DNA from: Lichenostomus cassidix
Taxonomy: Eukaryota; Chordata; Aves; Passeriformes; Meliphagidae
Direction of reading: 5' to 3'
DNA length: 64,000 nucleotides
NCBI GenBank assembly: GCA_008360975.2
Contig: CM039182.1
Span: 107,932,443 to 107,996,442 of the forward strand
Shown: one piece after another, positions 53,801 through 64,000 of the stretch
Layout of the letters: the number at the start of each line of letters is the position of its first letter
Numbering within the stretch: position 1 is the first letter of the stretch
Made by a program: the position numbers and the translations under genes
Notes under the pieces: generated by a model
Told to the model about the DNA's origin: nothing
Databases searched by the model: none
Seen by the model: the letters and a program-made list of their open reading frames with translations, nothing else

Positions 53801-56800
53801 TAGGGATTTTCTTCTTCCATATTTATTTGGCCATTATTTTAGCTTACATGTATTTCCTTTCCACCACTAGTCAATTATGCTTCTTTCTAGTGCTACAAAT
53901 CCAAGAATTTATGGAGTTGACAGTAAGCGGCTACCATTTATTCTTCAGACACCTTCTCCAAAGTCATCTTATGCCTTTAATAGAGCTGATTTTATCCTGA
54001 TGTCATAATATTCACTAATCTACTACAGCATTACAATAAATGTAAGAAATTTCAACTGTGTTCATACAGCACGGACAGAGCTTTAGAAAAAGTTCTAATG
54101 ATTACCAGTAACAAAAAAACCATAATAATAATTTTAAAAATTACTAGCATCTCTACTTCTACAATTTATATGTTCAAATTTTAATACTAACCTTTTCTGC
54201 TCCTTGGAAGTTACCTCTTATGGGAGTTTTAACAGATAATGAAAAAGAGGTATGAAGAGGCAAAGGGATGTGCTGGAGTACAGACACAATGTGCCTTTTA
54301 CCTCACATCTACAAAAACTTATAACAAACAACTACACCGACATAAAGTCTTCTTATATGTATACTGACTTACTCACACACCAGAAAAGCAAACCTGAAGT
54401 CAGTACACTGCAAAATGAAACCTGAAGAGCTTTATGCTGTAATAATAAGTTTATTTAACTCCCAGAAAAAAAAAAAAAAAACCCAAGACTGGAGAAGGTG
54501 CTCAAACTTTCCCTGCTTTACCACTGTCTTATTTCTGCTAAAAACTATGAAGCATTCCTCAGTTACATTCCTAAGTCTAAACCACTCCAGCTGTGGAACC
54601 AGGCAAAAGCACCAAGCTCTTCTGAAACTAAAAATCAAATCCTTTGGATTCCGAGCACACAAAATTGAGGAACAGCCTGGAAGGTGAGCTTTGTGTGTTA
54701 TGTGCCACACACAAGCCTCAATCACTGTGTATAATGCCATCTGCTCTACAGGAGAGTTGAGGTCAGAATGAAGTCTGATGAGCCTGACAGCTACAGGTAT
54801 TCTTTGCATAAAAAGAATATTACTTTATTCTTAAAATAAAATTCCTAGTTTGTTTGGTTTAAAGCCAAAACTTGAAAATCCGTACATTTTCCTCTAGCCC
54901 TTCAGTTTTTACTTACCTTAACAACACATAGTATTCCTTCATTGGTGTTCTTGTCTGTTGTAATTTCAAAGGCCTGATCATCATTTCCTCTTATAATTTC
55001 ATATACTGCTCCTGAGCCAGGTGAACCAGGTTCATCAAGATCAACAACAGAGACTCTCAGTATTTCTACACTCACTCTGTTTTCCTCCACTCGTGTTTCA
55101 TACTTGGATTACCCAAAAAAGAAAACAAACCATCAATTTAAATCAGAGAATACTGTTCCACATGGCAGAGCTGAAGAACATCGTATTTAAATAATACTAC
55201 TTCAACCTAAGGGTTCAACCAACAGGAATTCAACCTAAGGGTTGAAGTCAATTTACCAATATGCTATGATGATTTATTTTGTTTTCATGCATTAGCTATT
55301 TTTCCCCCTCCTCCCTTATACCCTGCATCAAACAGTAAACCCTTCCTGACAGCACAGTTGAAGTCTCAGCTTCTTCATACACTCAAACTATCACTGACCT
55401 AATTAATTCTGGAATTCTCCTTCCAGGAAATGTACATTAGCACAGTCTCCCTCAGTTACATCAGCTATAGATTCTAATTTGCATACAACATGATCAAGCT
55501 GAGAATTAGAAAAGGCATTGGGGTAAATTAAAAAACATATAAATAAAAAAAACCACAAGAACTTGGAGCAATACCAAGAAGGATCAAATACATCTCTACT
55601 CGGATGGCAAAGGATAAAAGGATTTTTTCTATTTTTTTATCTTTTTTAAGAACTTGGTTATTCTGTACAAGCTGAAAAAGAACAGATGAGTGATTCTTAA
55701 TTAATATTACTGATGATATTCTACAGTAGTGAACAGAGAGGGTAAACTACATGTATTCCTTATGAATAATGAATTATTTTCATAAATTTCATATTAAAAA
55801 AACTCCTATGGCATTTGAGATGTGTATGTGATTATTGAGACATACTCTTTGCTCTGAATCATACACATGGCTGGAACAAGCAAAGGCATTTATATTGGCA
55901 TTAACTGTCTCAGGGCATTAGACTTCATATTTGAGGGACTGCCCATCAGGACACTAGAAAGGGTATGAAAACACTTTAAAAAAACTTTATACAGACATTT
56001 CATTTATGCAGACTTACTTGTATCTGTTTAAAGGATGGTGCATTGTCATTTGTATCCTCAATTTTGATGACTACTGTTCCTGTAGTACACAAACCAAAAG
56101 GCTGACCTGCCATATCTCTCACTTCAACTAACAGAGTGTAACTGGGTACGAGCTGAAAAGAAGAATAAAAGCATACAGAAGTTTGTCACACTCACTTTTT
56201 AAATGCATAGTCAGACACAGGGGTAGAACTAAATATTTCACTCCCATTCCACAGCTCTGCTCTAAATTGAGTCCTCCCTGACAAAAACAGATAATTACCT
56301 TTGAAGCTTTTCTCCCTATAGCTTAAAAGGAAAAGCAGCAAAATATTTTTTTCTGTGGCTAAGCAGCACAGAGTTCAGCATCTGTTAGTAACATGCATGC
56401 TATATCCTGTATCAAATAAGGCTTCTCACAATGTCAGCATTATTTTCCAAAACCTTAAGTTTTGGAAGATACAGATGATGCCCTTTCATCTGCTTCTGTC
56501 TCCCCTTTGCAAGACCAGAGAATTCTCTTAGGCTGCCAGCAGGTGAAGTGTTTCAATACATTTCTCTTATTCCCATAAGGATGAATTAAAACTGTGCTGT
56601 GACCAGCCTCTGTCTGGAAAATAAATGATAAAGCACTGCCTTCCATTTGGCAGGGTCTGGCACTGAAGGAGTCAGTGTCCTTATCACTTCCAAGGGACTC
56701 CCTGATAAGCAGCCCACTTAAATCCCTGACTTGAGCCAGAACAGCAGAAAGTTTTTTTTTTAATGTGAACAACCAAGGGAAGGGGGACCAGGGGAAAAAA

Positions 56801-59800
56801 AAGTGGGCAAAGGGGAGGGGAGTGAACACAAGACGGTACAGATGGATTAGGCACATAAAGAGGTAGTTTCTAAATCAAGACGGTAACTCTAGTTCTGAAT
56901 GCCTGGAAGAAGCATTTGTTATCTCTGGTGCAGGAAAGACATCTCCTGTTCTTCTTCCTAAGTTTATCTTTAAAAGATTGGAAGTGGACTAGTTTTTCAA
57001 TCCTTTGTTTCTTCAACCAGTCACATTGACAGCTTCCTTAGTAATCACAGTGATGCTCACAATCACTGCAATTTTCTCTTGCTAAAAAAGCTGAGCACTG
57101 TATCTGCAAGTGCAAAATTTTACAACATGATATTTTATGTGGATTTTCGGCCATGAAACAACAAAAATATGCCATAATATATTTATCTTCAGAGAAGATG
57201 TGCCTGCACCAACATTTTCCAATTACTGTCTTATGCTAGAATTATTATTTTGAATTACATGCACCTGTCATTTTTTTTTATATCTGAAACTATCTCTCAT
57301 ATGATATTCTATCAAAAAAAGAAATGTTGTATCTTATTTGCTTGAAAGGCAGCTGATAAAAATAAATGGGCACCACTTTAATTTTAAGAAATGGTGTACT
57401 ACTATTTAGGTTTGAACTATTGAAGATATTTCTGGTTAATATAGGATGACTGACTACTTCCAGAGAAATTGGTTCATCTTCTCTGTAATGAAGCAAGAAG
57501 CACCGCAAATCGAGCTTAATTAGGAGGAAACAGTGGGTTATGGGATTCCTGAACACAGAAAGAATAAAAAAATCCATAGGTTGAACAGCTGAGCAGTAGG
57601 ATGTTCTCTGCCAAGGTTAGCTAGAATAAGGTAATCTATGCAGAAACTCTCTGGACTAATTACAGGTCTTTGAAAAGCTTCAGAAGTCCTTAGAGACATG
57701 AAAAAAAAATGGGGAACAGAAGCTATGTCTGGTGATTTTCATGCCAGCATTTCATAGAATCATAGAAAGGCTTGGGTTGGAAGGGACTAAACATCATCTA
57801 GTTGCAGCTTGCCCATGCCATGAGATTCCATCCCACGAGCTTCCACTCAGTAGATCAGTTTGTTCTGGGCACTGAACAACCTGTACTTGAACACATCCAG
57901 GGTTGGAGCATCCACAGCCCTCTGGGCAATCTGCTCCAAGGCCTCACAATCCTCTGAGGAAAGAATTTCTTCCCAACATCTAACCTAAGTATCTCCTCTT
58001 TTAGTTTAAAACCACTTCCCATTGTCCTATCACTATCTGCCCATGCAAAAAAAAGTCACTCATTTTTTATAAGCTCCCTTTAAGTACTAAAAGGCTGCAA
58101 TGAGTCTCCTCTTCCCCAGACTGAACAACTCCCAACTCTCTCAGCCTATCTTCACGGAAGATGTGCTCAACTCTCAGATTTGAACTTCTTCACGTCCCTT
58201 CTCTAGACCTGCTCTAACAGGTCCATATTCTTCTCATGCTGAGGAGCCCAGAGCTGGAAACAGTCCTGCAGGTGGGGTGTCAGAAGGGCAGAGCAGAGCA
58301 GCATTAAAAAGCTATCTGTGTGCACTAGATGACAGCTAAGAATGCTTCAGGAAAGATCACCTCTCTGTCCAGCTGTGGCAGTAATACAGAAATGACACCA
58401 GAGTCACCATGTAATGAAAATGCTGGGGTAATTGGTGGGTTTTGTGACACAATGCGGTATTTCAATGTGGTGTGCAGAGTATAAGGCTCATCTCTGTCCT
58501 CTGCAGTCACTTTTCCAACAACAACACCTGTGAACACAATACAGCAATTTTTAGATCCAGAAAAATCTGCAAAAAACTAAAAATTATTTGAACAGGTATT
58601 TCTGTTTTAATCAAGTGAAAATAGCTATATGGTCATTTAGCATTTAGTTATTTAAAACACAGCAAATAGCAGCAAAAATACAGTCATAGTGTAAAATTAT
58701 CTATTTTAATACTCTGGGTAATTGTTTTCCCTTCTTAGACAAAGTTGTGATTATTGCAGCTGTCAGAAAGAATAACCAAAGGAAACGCTGAAAGTTTTTA
58801 TTTCAGTTAGTATTTTTGACATGGACTTCTAATTAAGCATCTCAAACACAGCAGAAAAGGTGTTGCTAGGGAGCTGCAGATTTCTGGCCTGGTTCAAACT
58901 GCTCAACTACCTCACACAGAGCACTACTGTACCACACCCCGTAGCCCCATTGGGTTTGGAACTTCTCTTTAAATTACTAACTCCCTTTCTCCAGCCCTGC
59001 CCTCTCCCAGGAAAAGTCCCATCTTAATCCATCACCTTGGACACACACTGTAAGCTTAACCAAAGGTGTTTTTCACCTTAGAACATCATCTTTGGAATTG
59101 TTTAGGAAACTTCTAACACCATTTTATGAAAACAGATGTTTTTTGGATAAATAACAACATTCTGAAATTCTTTAAAGCATTTTAGGTACACTGAATCACC
59201 TCGGTTTTTAAAAACTTCTTTTAACAATACTTTTCACTATGACTGAGATGACAATTTGGAATTTCTAATCATTAAGAAATCTTGAGCTGCTCTTTGCAAA
59301 TTCAGCCTTTGCTGTAACATAATACTCCCCAGGAAATCCCACTGAAATGTCTGAAAAGGCAGGATTACACCTAGGCATACTGGTTTGTAACTGAGCTGAG
59401 TAGTGGTAAATGTGTTCAGTGATTTAAAACAATTCTTACCAGGTCTTGAATTTTCAGGGACACAAAATTCAAAAAGGTCTTGGGTGAAATATGGAGCATT
59501 ATCATTATCATCCTCTATCCTGATTGTATGCACAAGTGGTACTTCTGGAGAATAACCATCTGGAGTGGTTGCAAAGCAAATGATCTGTAAGAAAAATTCA
59601 GTGCTTATTATTATACCTTTAGTTCAAGGAGGAGTCAATAAAATGAAATGAAATACAGTGTACAAAGCACACCCTTCTCAAGGTCAGGCTCTTCAGGCAT
59701 TTGGAAGGGGATATGACTGGTATCTTAAAGTGAAAGCAAAACAAAACCTTTGAATGCTTTCCAATCTTTCCCTTTTCCATTCCTCACACACCTCAAGTAT

Positions 59801-62606
59801 TTTAATCACTTTCTTTCTGACCCCTCCTCCAACTCCATCAAACAATTTTCACAAGCCTCTTGAACACATGTTTTTCAGGTGTTTACACGGCAACCTCAGT
59901 TACCGAAATTTAGATGTAAATGTTGTTATTTAGAACAAAATCAAGCATGAGAGCAAAACTACTTGCCCATTATAACATAATCTAATAAAATGCAGCAATA
60001 GGTACTGAAAATTATGTATTTAGAAGCTGTTTCTACTAATTGCCTTCTTACACTTCTCAGCCAGTAGAGAGAGCAGTGTACCTTGTTAACATAATACCAG
60101 AACTAAGCAGGTTGAGAGACGCAGAAAACCACAGTCATCTACAGTTTACCATTATTTTGTTTTTCTACAGGTCTTTTTAACCTTCCCCATAAAATTCTTC
60201 CACTTCTAGAAGTGATGCAAATCCAACTATATTTATGCTGCAATTAGAATCTAAGCAGTGAAAAACAAAACTACTCTTGAGATCTAGATGACCAGCTATT
60301 TATTTATTTGCTGAGTTCATCTCTTCAACACAACAGTATTACTCATAACAGACAGAAGATTCCAGATCTTGTCTGCCACCATTTCCCCTGCAACCCAATT
60401 GTCAAATATATCCATGAGACATTAAAAAAAAATTAATTATATTTACACAACATAGGCCTGTACCTGAAAACTTGGATACTGTTCACGATCTACCGCACGA
60501 GTAGCAAAGATATTTCCAGTTTCTCTTTCTATGTAGAACAAACCCTTTGGATCTTGATCAATTCCTGGTCCGCTCGCAGAATAAAAAATTGTGTAGTTCT
60601 GAGCTGTGTCCGATTGGACCTATAAGAAGGTATTTTTAAGCCCAAGGAAAAACAGCAACAGCATCTCAATACATTTCCCCCTTTTCATGACCATATTTAG
60701 CACAAACAAAAACTCCTGAAACAAAAAACCAAACTTGATTTACTTCTATAGCAGCTTAAACTTCAGCCTGCCATATGACTGCCCTCCTTTATAATGTGAG
60801 TACATGACAAGGGGAGTTAATTCAAACTCATAAATACTTAGAACTATAGAATTAAGGAAATGACACTATGCAAAAAAAAAAAAATTTAAATCCAATCCCT
60901 CTAGAATACTTCACACACAAGGCATATTCAGGTTCAAAGTGCTTCTTTCTGAAGCTGTTCAAGAGACTTTAGTTTTAACGCATCCACTGAGAACGTGGCT
61001 TGTAACTACAGAAGAAGTAGTGAAGGAAGGAAAGGAGGAAGAAAGACCACATAGACTATAGTCCAAAAGCTATGCCAATTCAGATAGCATCTGCATCTCA
61101 TTACAAACACCAAGGAGGCAACATTAGACTTATCTATTTATAAACACTCTTCTCCCAAAATACTTTCCTTATTTACTGGATGCCAGAAGTTAGGAGGGTA
61201 AGATTAGTAGAAGAATGATTGCTCTGCACAGACTCTGTTATTACACTTGTCTCTACACATCTGCTACCAGCCACTCTGTAATCTAGTGAAGGCTAGATGG
61301 ATCTATGATAACTTTAATTCTTGCATTTCTCTTTCACGCCTACTTGTTTTCTTCCAGTAAGCAATTTTCTGAATAACATAGGCCATACTCAGTCTTCAAG
61401 GCTGAAGGTATACACCTCAAGCTCCAGAAAGGATGTAGACAAGCAGGTAAGATTTACCCCAGTCTCTGTTTACAAAACCTTTTTCTAGGCAATGTTTAGT
61501 GGAGGCTTGTTTGCTGTTGCATTTCTTTTAATTACACACTCACTGATTTCCAGGCCAAAAAGCTCCCTTTGATAGTATGTCTGCCTTCTTTTTACAACTT
61601 CTGCACAATTCCATTTCACTCCAACAACTAAGATCACAAGTTATTTCAGGTACAAGATCATGAGATATACAATGAACAGGACAGAACAAGACAGAGGAAT
61701 AATAGCAGGAATGTCATGGGTAGAAAATACAAGACAGCTCATTTTCTTCATGATAGAAGTCACATACAAAATCAGCATTGGTCATAAAACTAAGGTTCAT
61801 ACAAAATGTACCTGCTGTATTTGCAGTGGGAAAGGTCCCAGTGAGTTCTCTATCATGACAGATGGAATAGGGCCCCACCTTCTTTTGGTTCTCTTGAGAA
61901 TTGTATCTCGAGCATGCCTGGTCTTTGGTGTCTGGGTCAAGAAGATAAAAAGATAGATGAGAATACATCCATATATGCTTAACTGCATATATTTTTGCTT
62001 AATTGCCGTCCTGCATTTCCATCTTTTTCCCTCCGTTCCAGTCTTCCTGACAATTTGTTTTTCCAAGGTCTTCATTTCTGATTTTATCTGTGATAATATT
62101 CCAAGCTTTTTCATTTCTTCTAATGCTTTGCATGAGTAAGATCTGCTTTAATTCCTCAAACACGGCTTTTAAGATTCTTGACATTCCTGATTATGTTACT
62201 TGCTAGCATCTCCCATTTGAGAAAGGAAATCTGCTGACTAAAGCAACACAGTAATCAACAATTGCTAAATAAGAATACTCTCTACACCAGTATTTTGCCT
62301 GATTATTTGAATTCCAAAATTGAACTACAGATACTACGCATGAAGCTTCACTCTGTGAAAAAGTATTTCAAGTAAGTAAGGTATCTTGAAATTAGAACCT
62401 AACCTTTTTTTCTTCTTCCACCAAGCTAACATGTATTTTCTTTTGAACTTGCTCTTGCATGTCCTTAAGTAATATGGTAAAAGTCTTTTTCTCAGCAGAC
62501 AAAGAAAGAGCAGATGTTGTGTATACAGAACCATCCTCTAGAACCTTGAAGTTCCCGTCACTGGAACTGATAAACTCTGCAGACTGAAGGCATTCTTTCA
62601 AATCAA
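44681..62606 (-). CDS. DSC2: Desmocollin (DSC2-like), 3' part of gene, exons 3-17
   Basis: Desmosomal cadherin: a single-pass membrane glycoprotein that, with desmogleins, forms the calcium-dependent adhesive core of desmosomes and binds plakoglobin and plakophilins inside the cell. Joined exons give 841 residues plus stop: propeptide (1 to about 86), furin-type site RTKRR before W (82-87), EC1-EC5 (about 86-620), membrane helix (about 640-666) and the intracellular cadherin segment to 841. Linker motifs DDNDN (EC1-2) and DTNDN (EC2-3) are intact; the EC4-5 one is not. Human DSC2a is about 900 residues, so about 60 (exons 1-2) lie outside the window. Introns run from 85 bp (16-17) to 2658 bp (13-14). 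DSC2 is preferred over DSC1/DSC3 because EC1 has FAT where other desmocollins are reported to have YAT, and because of the 'b' exon sequence. The family is certain; the paralogue is likely but unproven. Confidence 0.93.
44964..45009 (-). CDS. DSC2: Desmocollin exon 16: 46-nt alternative 'b' exon
   Basis: Exactly 46 nt between an AG acceptor (45011-45010) and a GT donor (44963-44962). It is too short to stand out as an open frame. Read in the phase left by exon 15 it gives [12 protein letters not shown] and then TGA at 44973-44971. Known biology: inclusion of this cassette makes the short Dsc-b tail, which lacks the catenin-binding end; skipping it makes Dsc-a. The stop lies 7 nt before the last junction, so the 'b' transcript should escape nonsense-mediated decay. 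Confidence 0.92.
45636..45875 (-). CDS. DSC2: Desmocollin exon 15: intracellular anchor
   Basis: 240 nt (80 codons), phase 0 at both ends, donor GGCGAA|GTAAG. It contains glycine-rich near-repeats ([20 protein letters not shown]), then [18 protein letters not shown], the conserved block just before the a/b splice choice. In the family this segment contributes to plakophilin and desmoplakin recruitment. Confidence 0.95.
46941..47062 (-). CDS. DSC2: Desmocollin exon 14: end of membrane helix, juxtamembrane segment
   Basis: 122 nt, enters in phase 1, leaves in phase 0 at GATG|GTAAG. It completes the helix ([13 protein letters not shown], with cysteines that could be palmitoylated) and then gives [19 protein letters not shown]; the NLIxSNTEAPG block is highly typical of the desmocollin cytoplasmic side. 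Confidence 0.95.
48540..49250 (+). mobile_element. CR1 LINE in desmocollin intron 13, antisense to the gene
   Basis: About 710 bp of plus-strand CR1: GGGACCTGAGGGTCCTGGTC, GAACATGAGTCAGCAGTGTC, GAGGGCCACAAGGATGGTGA, GGCTGGGCACTGGAACAGCT and GGACTCGATGATCCTGATAG in the expected order. 5'-truncated, frame broken. It accounts for much of the size of the 2658-bp intron. Confidence 0.92.
49721..49954 (-). CDS. DSC2: Desmocollin exon 13: end of EC5 and first half of membrane helix
   Basis: 234 nt, phase 1 at both ends, acceptor TTTACAG, donor CTGC|GTAAGT. It encodes the membrane-proximal [13 protein letters not shown], a cysteine pattern shared by desmosomal cadherins, then [20 protein letters not shown], which starts the transmembrane helix. 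NVT is a possible glycosylation site close to the membrane. Confidence 0.95.
51483..51698 (-). CDS. DSC2: Desmocollin exon 12: EC4-EC5 linker and EC5
   Basis: 216 nt, phase 1 at both ends, donor GATG|GTATG. It begins [13 protein letters not shown], then PGNKN where family members usually have a DxNDN calcium motif, then [20 protein letters not shown] and [20 protein letters not shown]. Three cysteines are present. This exon is the most diverged of the gene, but the frame and splice sites are sound. Confidence 0.9.
52848..52990 (-). CDS. DSC2: Desmocollin exon 11: EC4
   Basis: 143 nt, enters in phase 2, ends in phase 1 at CAGAA|GTGAG. It encodes [20 protein letters not shown], then [18 protein letters not shown] is a possible N-glycosylation site. 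Two cysteines (GQCNW, GQCNV) lie in this exon. Confidence 0.93.
53045..53089. repeat. (CA)n microsatellite in intron 10
   Basis: About 45 bp of nearly pure CA repeats, 55 bp from the exon 11 acceptor in a 248-bp intron. Confidence 0.95.
53239..53498 (-). CDS. DSC2: Desmocollin exon 10: end of EC3 and first half of EC4
   Basis: 260 nt, enters in phase 0, leaves in phase 2 at CATAAG|GTATG. The EC3-EC4 linker reads [10 protein letters not shown], the weak (V/N)NE form usual in desmocollins. It continues with [10 protein letters not shown] and [12 protein letters not shown]. It has three cysteines (STC, KPC, KEC), more than I recall for mammalian desmocollins here. Confidence 0.93.
54917..55102 (-). 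CDS. DSC2: Desmocollin exon 9: EC3
   Basis: 186 nt (62 codons), phase 0 at both ends, acceptor ATCCAAG, donor AAG|GTAAGT. It encodes [20 protein letters not shown], then [16 protein letters not shown] and [14 protein letters not shown], the expected EC3 strand order with the DLDEP acidic motif. Confidence 0.94.
56018..56152 (-). CDS. DSC2: Desmocollin exon 8: end of EC2, EC2-EC3 linker
   Basis: 135 nt (45 codons), phase 0 at both ends, acceptor TTTCAG, donor CAA|GTAAGT. It encodes [13 protein letters not shown] and the intact calcium linker [11 protein letters not shown]. Its upstream intron (2208 bp) contains the CR1 copy at 57752-58305. Confidence 0.94.
57752..58305 (-). mobile_element. 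CR1 LINE in desmocollin intron 7, sense to the gene
   Basis: Inverted relative to the plus strand: TTCATAGAATCATAGAAAGG at its 3' end, then AGAATTTCTTCCCAACATCT, TGAGTCTCCTCTTCCCCAGA and CTCATGCTGAGGAGCCCAGA. About 550 bp, 5'-truncated. Its upstream edge is about 55 bp from the exon 7 donor at 58360. Confidence 0.92.
58361..58527 (-). CDS. DSC2: Desmocollin exon 7: EC2
   Basis: 167 nt, enters in phase 1, leaves in phase 0 at GAGAG|GTGATC. It encodes [20 protein letters not shown] (acidic DRDEP calcium ligands) and ends at LDRE. The donor lies only about 55 bp from the edge of a CR1 retrotransposon in the next intron. Confidence 0.94.
59440..59584 (-). CDS. DSC2: Desmocollin exon 6: end of EC1, EC1-EC2 linker
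   Basis: 145 nt, starts phase 0 and ends in phase 1 at CCTG|GTAAG. It carries [12 protein letters not shown] and the complete linker motif [11 protein letters not shown] that coordinates calcium between EC1 and EC2. FAT sits at the reported desmocollin cell-adhesion recognition tripeptide (FAT in DSC2, YAT in DSC1/DSC3, from memory of the literature). Confidence 0.94.
60464..60619 (-). CDS. DSC2: Desmocollin exon 5: EC1
   Basis: 156 nt (52 codons), phase 0 at both ends, acceptor TATAG, donor CAG|GTACAG. It encodes [20 protein letters not shown] and then [18 protein letters not shown], which holds the first-repeat calcium motif DRE. NYT is a potential N-glycosylation site. Confidence 0.95.
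61812..61931 (-). CDS. DSC2: Desmocollin exon 4: furin site and mature N-terminus
   Basis: 120 nt (40 codons), phase 0 at both ends, acceptor CCCAG, donor CAG|GTACAT. The basic stretch KRTKRR is followed by [20 protein letters not shown]. Family knowledge: proprotein convertase cuts here and leaves RW at the mature N-terminus; the tryptophan at mature position 2 inserts into the partner EC1 for strand-swap adhesion. That tryptophan is present. Confidence 0.95.
62404..62606 (-). CDS. DSC2: Desmocollin exon 3: propeptide
   Basis: 203 nt, acceptor TTACAG at 62607-62612, donor GT at 62403-62402. It enters in phase 1 (its first two bases complete a valine) and ends on a whole codon. It encodes [20 protein letters not shown] and then LEDGSVYTT, the typical desmocollin prodomain pattern. 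The prodomain blocks adhesion until it is removed in the Golgi. The upstream exon that supplies the split codon was not found before the window ends. Confidence 0.92.
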
Positions 62607-64000
62607 CTGTAAGAAAAAAATATTCAGACAATAACTCAAACAGCAAAAAAACAATATCCCTCATAAAACAAAAATACCCCATGTCTCAAGTAAAAATTAT
62701 ATTTACTGACACGTACAATCTTCAAAAGCTTGTCATTCAGATTTTAAAACCCATTTATGCGCTCAGTTTGTCCAAATTTTCATTAACTTCCACTCTTGTG
62801 TTCATTAGTGTTTTCCTAAAGGACTTTGTGGATACAACAAAACACTTTTACACTGGTAAAAGTATTGAAGCATCAGAGACGAAATAATAAACATTTAAAT
62901 GCAAAAAAACATCGCAGACATGACCATTATTGGACCAGTAGCTATTACGTTTGCCTCGTGCTCCATGCCCTACAATATCAGTGAAGATGATTAATTAATG
63001 CAAATGCCCAATGGAGATGTTACATCTTGGAAGTTTTGCCCTCAGGAGGAAAGCACTGACTGGTACTATGGGATTTAATAGTCTTGGGAGGACAAAGGCC
63101 TTGAAATTATGAGGCAGACAGATGGGATAGATAAAGAGTAACTCAAGAACAACCAATTAGCAATTTTTTAATATGTATGTGATAGAATCCCATACAGGCA
63201 ATTCTAGCATACGTCCCAGGTAATTTTCATTCTATTTGCTATCACTTGTGGCTAAAACAGATTTTTGCACTTAGTAAATTCGGTTCACCACCAAGTAATT
63301 GAGCACTACAGTTGGAGAAAAAGCAAAATCAGGATATGACCACAGCCTTAAGCGAGAATGATTTAGCACCCCGAGAAGGATGAAAAGTCAAAGACTCAAA
63401 CTCCAGACAAATGATCATTTCAGAGTACAAGAGGTGTGTCTTGTTCTCAGAATCAAAACTTTTCAATACTCTTTCAATGGTATCATAGTGGGCAGGACAC
63501 TGCTGCAGGAGAGCTGATTGCAAAATTCATGAAGATTCAGAATATCACCCCGCATATGTAGATGGTATTTTCAATAAACTAAATTTCATTTCGTTTTCAA
63601 AACTGCAAGAACAAACGGACAGCATAATTTTAAATAAGATGTGGTTTCTTCTTCTTTTCAAGTCTGTCCTTTAAACGCAAAATTAAGAATTCCAGACTTT
63701 CAGTGGTACTGCAGCAGTGACTACTATCCTTGTTCATCTGTACAGTGCAAATGGAGTGTTAAAGAGAATATCACAGCCTCACTTAAACTTGCCTCATACT
63801 GCTGCCTATTATAGCACTGCATTTCCAACATTACCAGACTGGAGATTTTGTTTCTGATGGTTATATGAGTCAACACTATGCTCAATTAGCTATAGCTTCG
63901 TGCGATTTTTTCTTTAAAACCTCTGGTATAAAATATAAGAAACTTTTACAATAATCAGGAAAATCCTGACTAATTTCACTGTCAAGGTATGGTCTTTGTA
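62607..64000 (-). other. Desmocollin intron 2 (partial)
   Basis: Sequence upstream of exon 3. I looked for the exon 2 signature (cysteine-lysine-valine start of the propeptide ending in a phase-1 donor) and for a signal peptide and did not find either. The short open frame at 63329-63523 has no family resemblance. Confidence 0.6.

Noticed and set aside
63329..63523. Minus-strand frame considered as desmocollin exon 1 or 2
   Set aside because: It lacks a signal peptide, the propeptide start motif and a phase-1 donor.

Overview
This window is nuclear DNA from a bird. Two things show it. First, it holds many 5'-truncated CR1 LINE copies with the typical avian 3' end, plus several solo LTRs of the ERVL-like and ERVK-like kinds common in songbirds. 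Second, it holds a vertebrate desmosomal cadherin gene split into small exons with GT-AG introns. A passerine is the best guess, from recall of the LTR families only. Nothing bacterial, plasmid-like or CRISPR-like is present.

The only protein-coding gene I can support is a desmocollin, most likely DSC2, on the minus strand from 62606 down to its stop at 44681. Fourteen constitutive exons (numbered 3-15 and 17, assuming the usual 17-exon layout) were joined by eye. All splice sites are GT-AG and the reading phase is unbroken through 841 residues. These cover most of the propeptide, the furin site, five cadherin repeats, the membrane segment and the catenin-binding tail. Exons 1-2 (signal peptide and start of the propeptide) lie beyond the right edge. 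The 46-nt cassette exon that switches desmocollins from the long 'a' tail to the short 'b' tail is intact at 44964-45009. A likely AT-rich 3' UTR runs to somewhere between about 43.9 and 41.75 kb.

The left 41 kb (1 to about 41400) has no gene I can recognise. In mammals the flank beyond the 3'-most desmocollin is the large gene desert between CDH2 and the desmosomal cadherin cluster, and this block fits that picture. It contains CR1 fragments (8300-9860 with an LTR nested inside, 19221-19300, 22991-23260, 23746-24060, 40370-41385), three solo LTRs of one family (478-1028, 8621-9206, 31728-32247), a related LTR (17295-17744), an ERVK-like LTR with a clear target duplication (13911-14271), a weaker LTR candidate (29474-29920), microsatellites and a 57-bp tandem duplication. 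The open frames here look like chance frames or frames inside repeats.

The points most worth a second look are the diverged EC4-EC5 part of the desmocollin (calcium-linker acidic residues replaced, extra cysteines), the conserved 'b' exon, a CR1 copy abutting the exon 7 splice donor, and the nested LTR-in-CR1 insertion.
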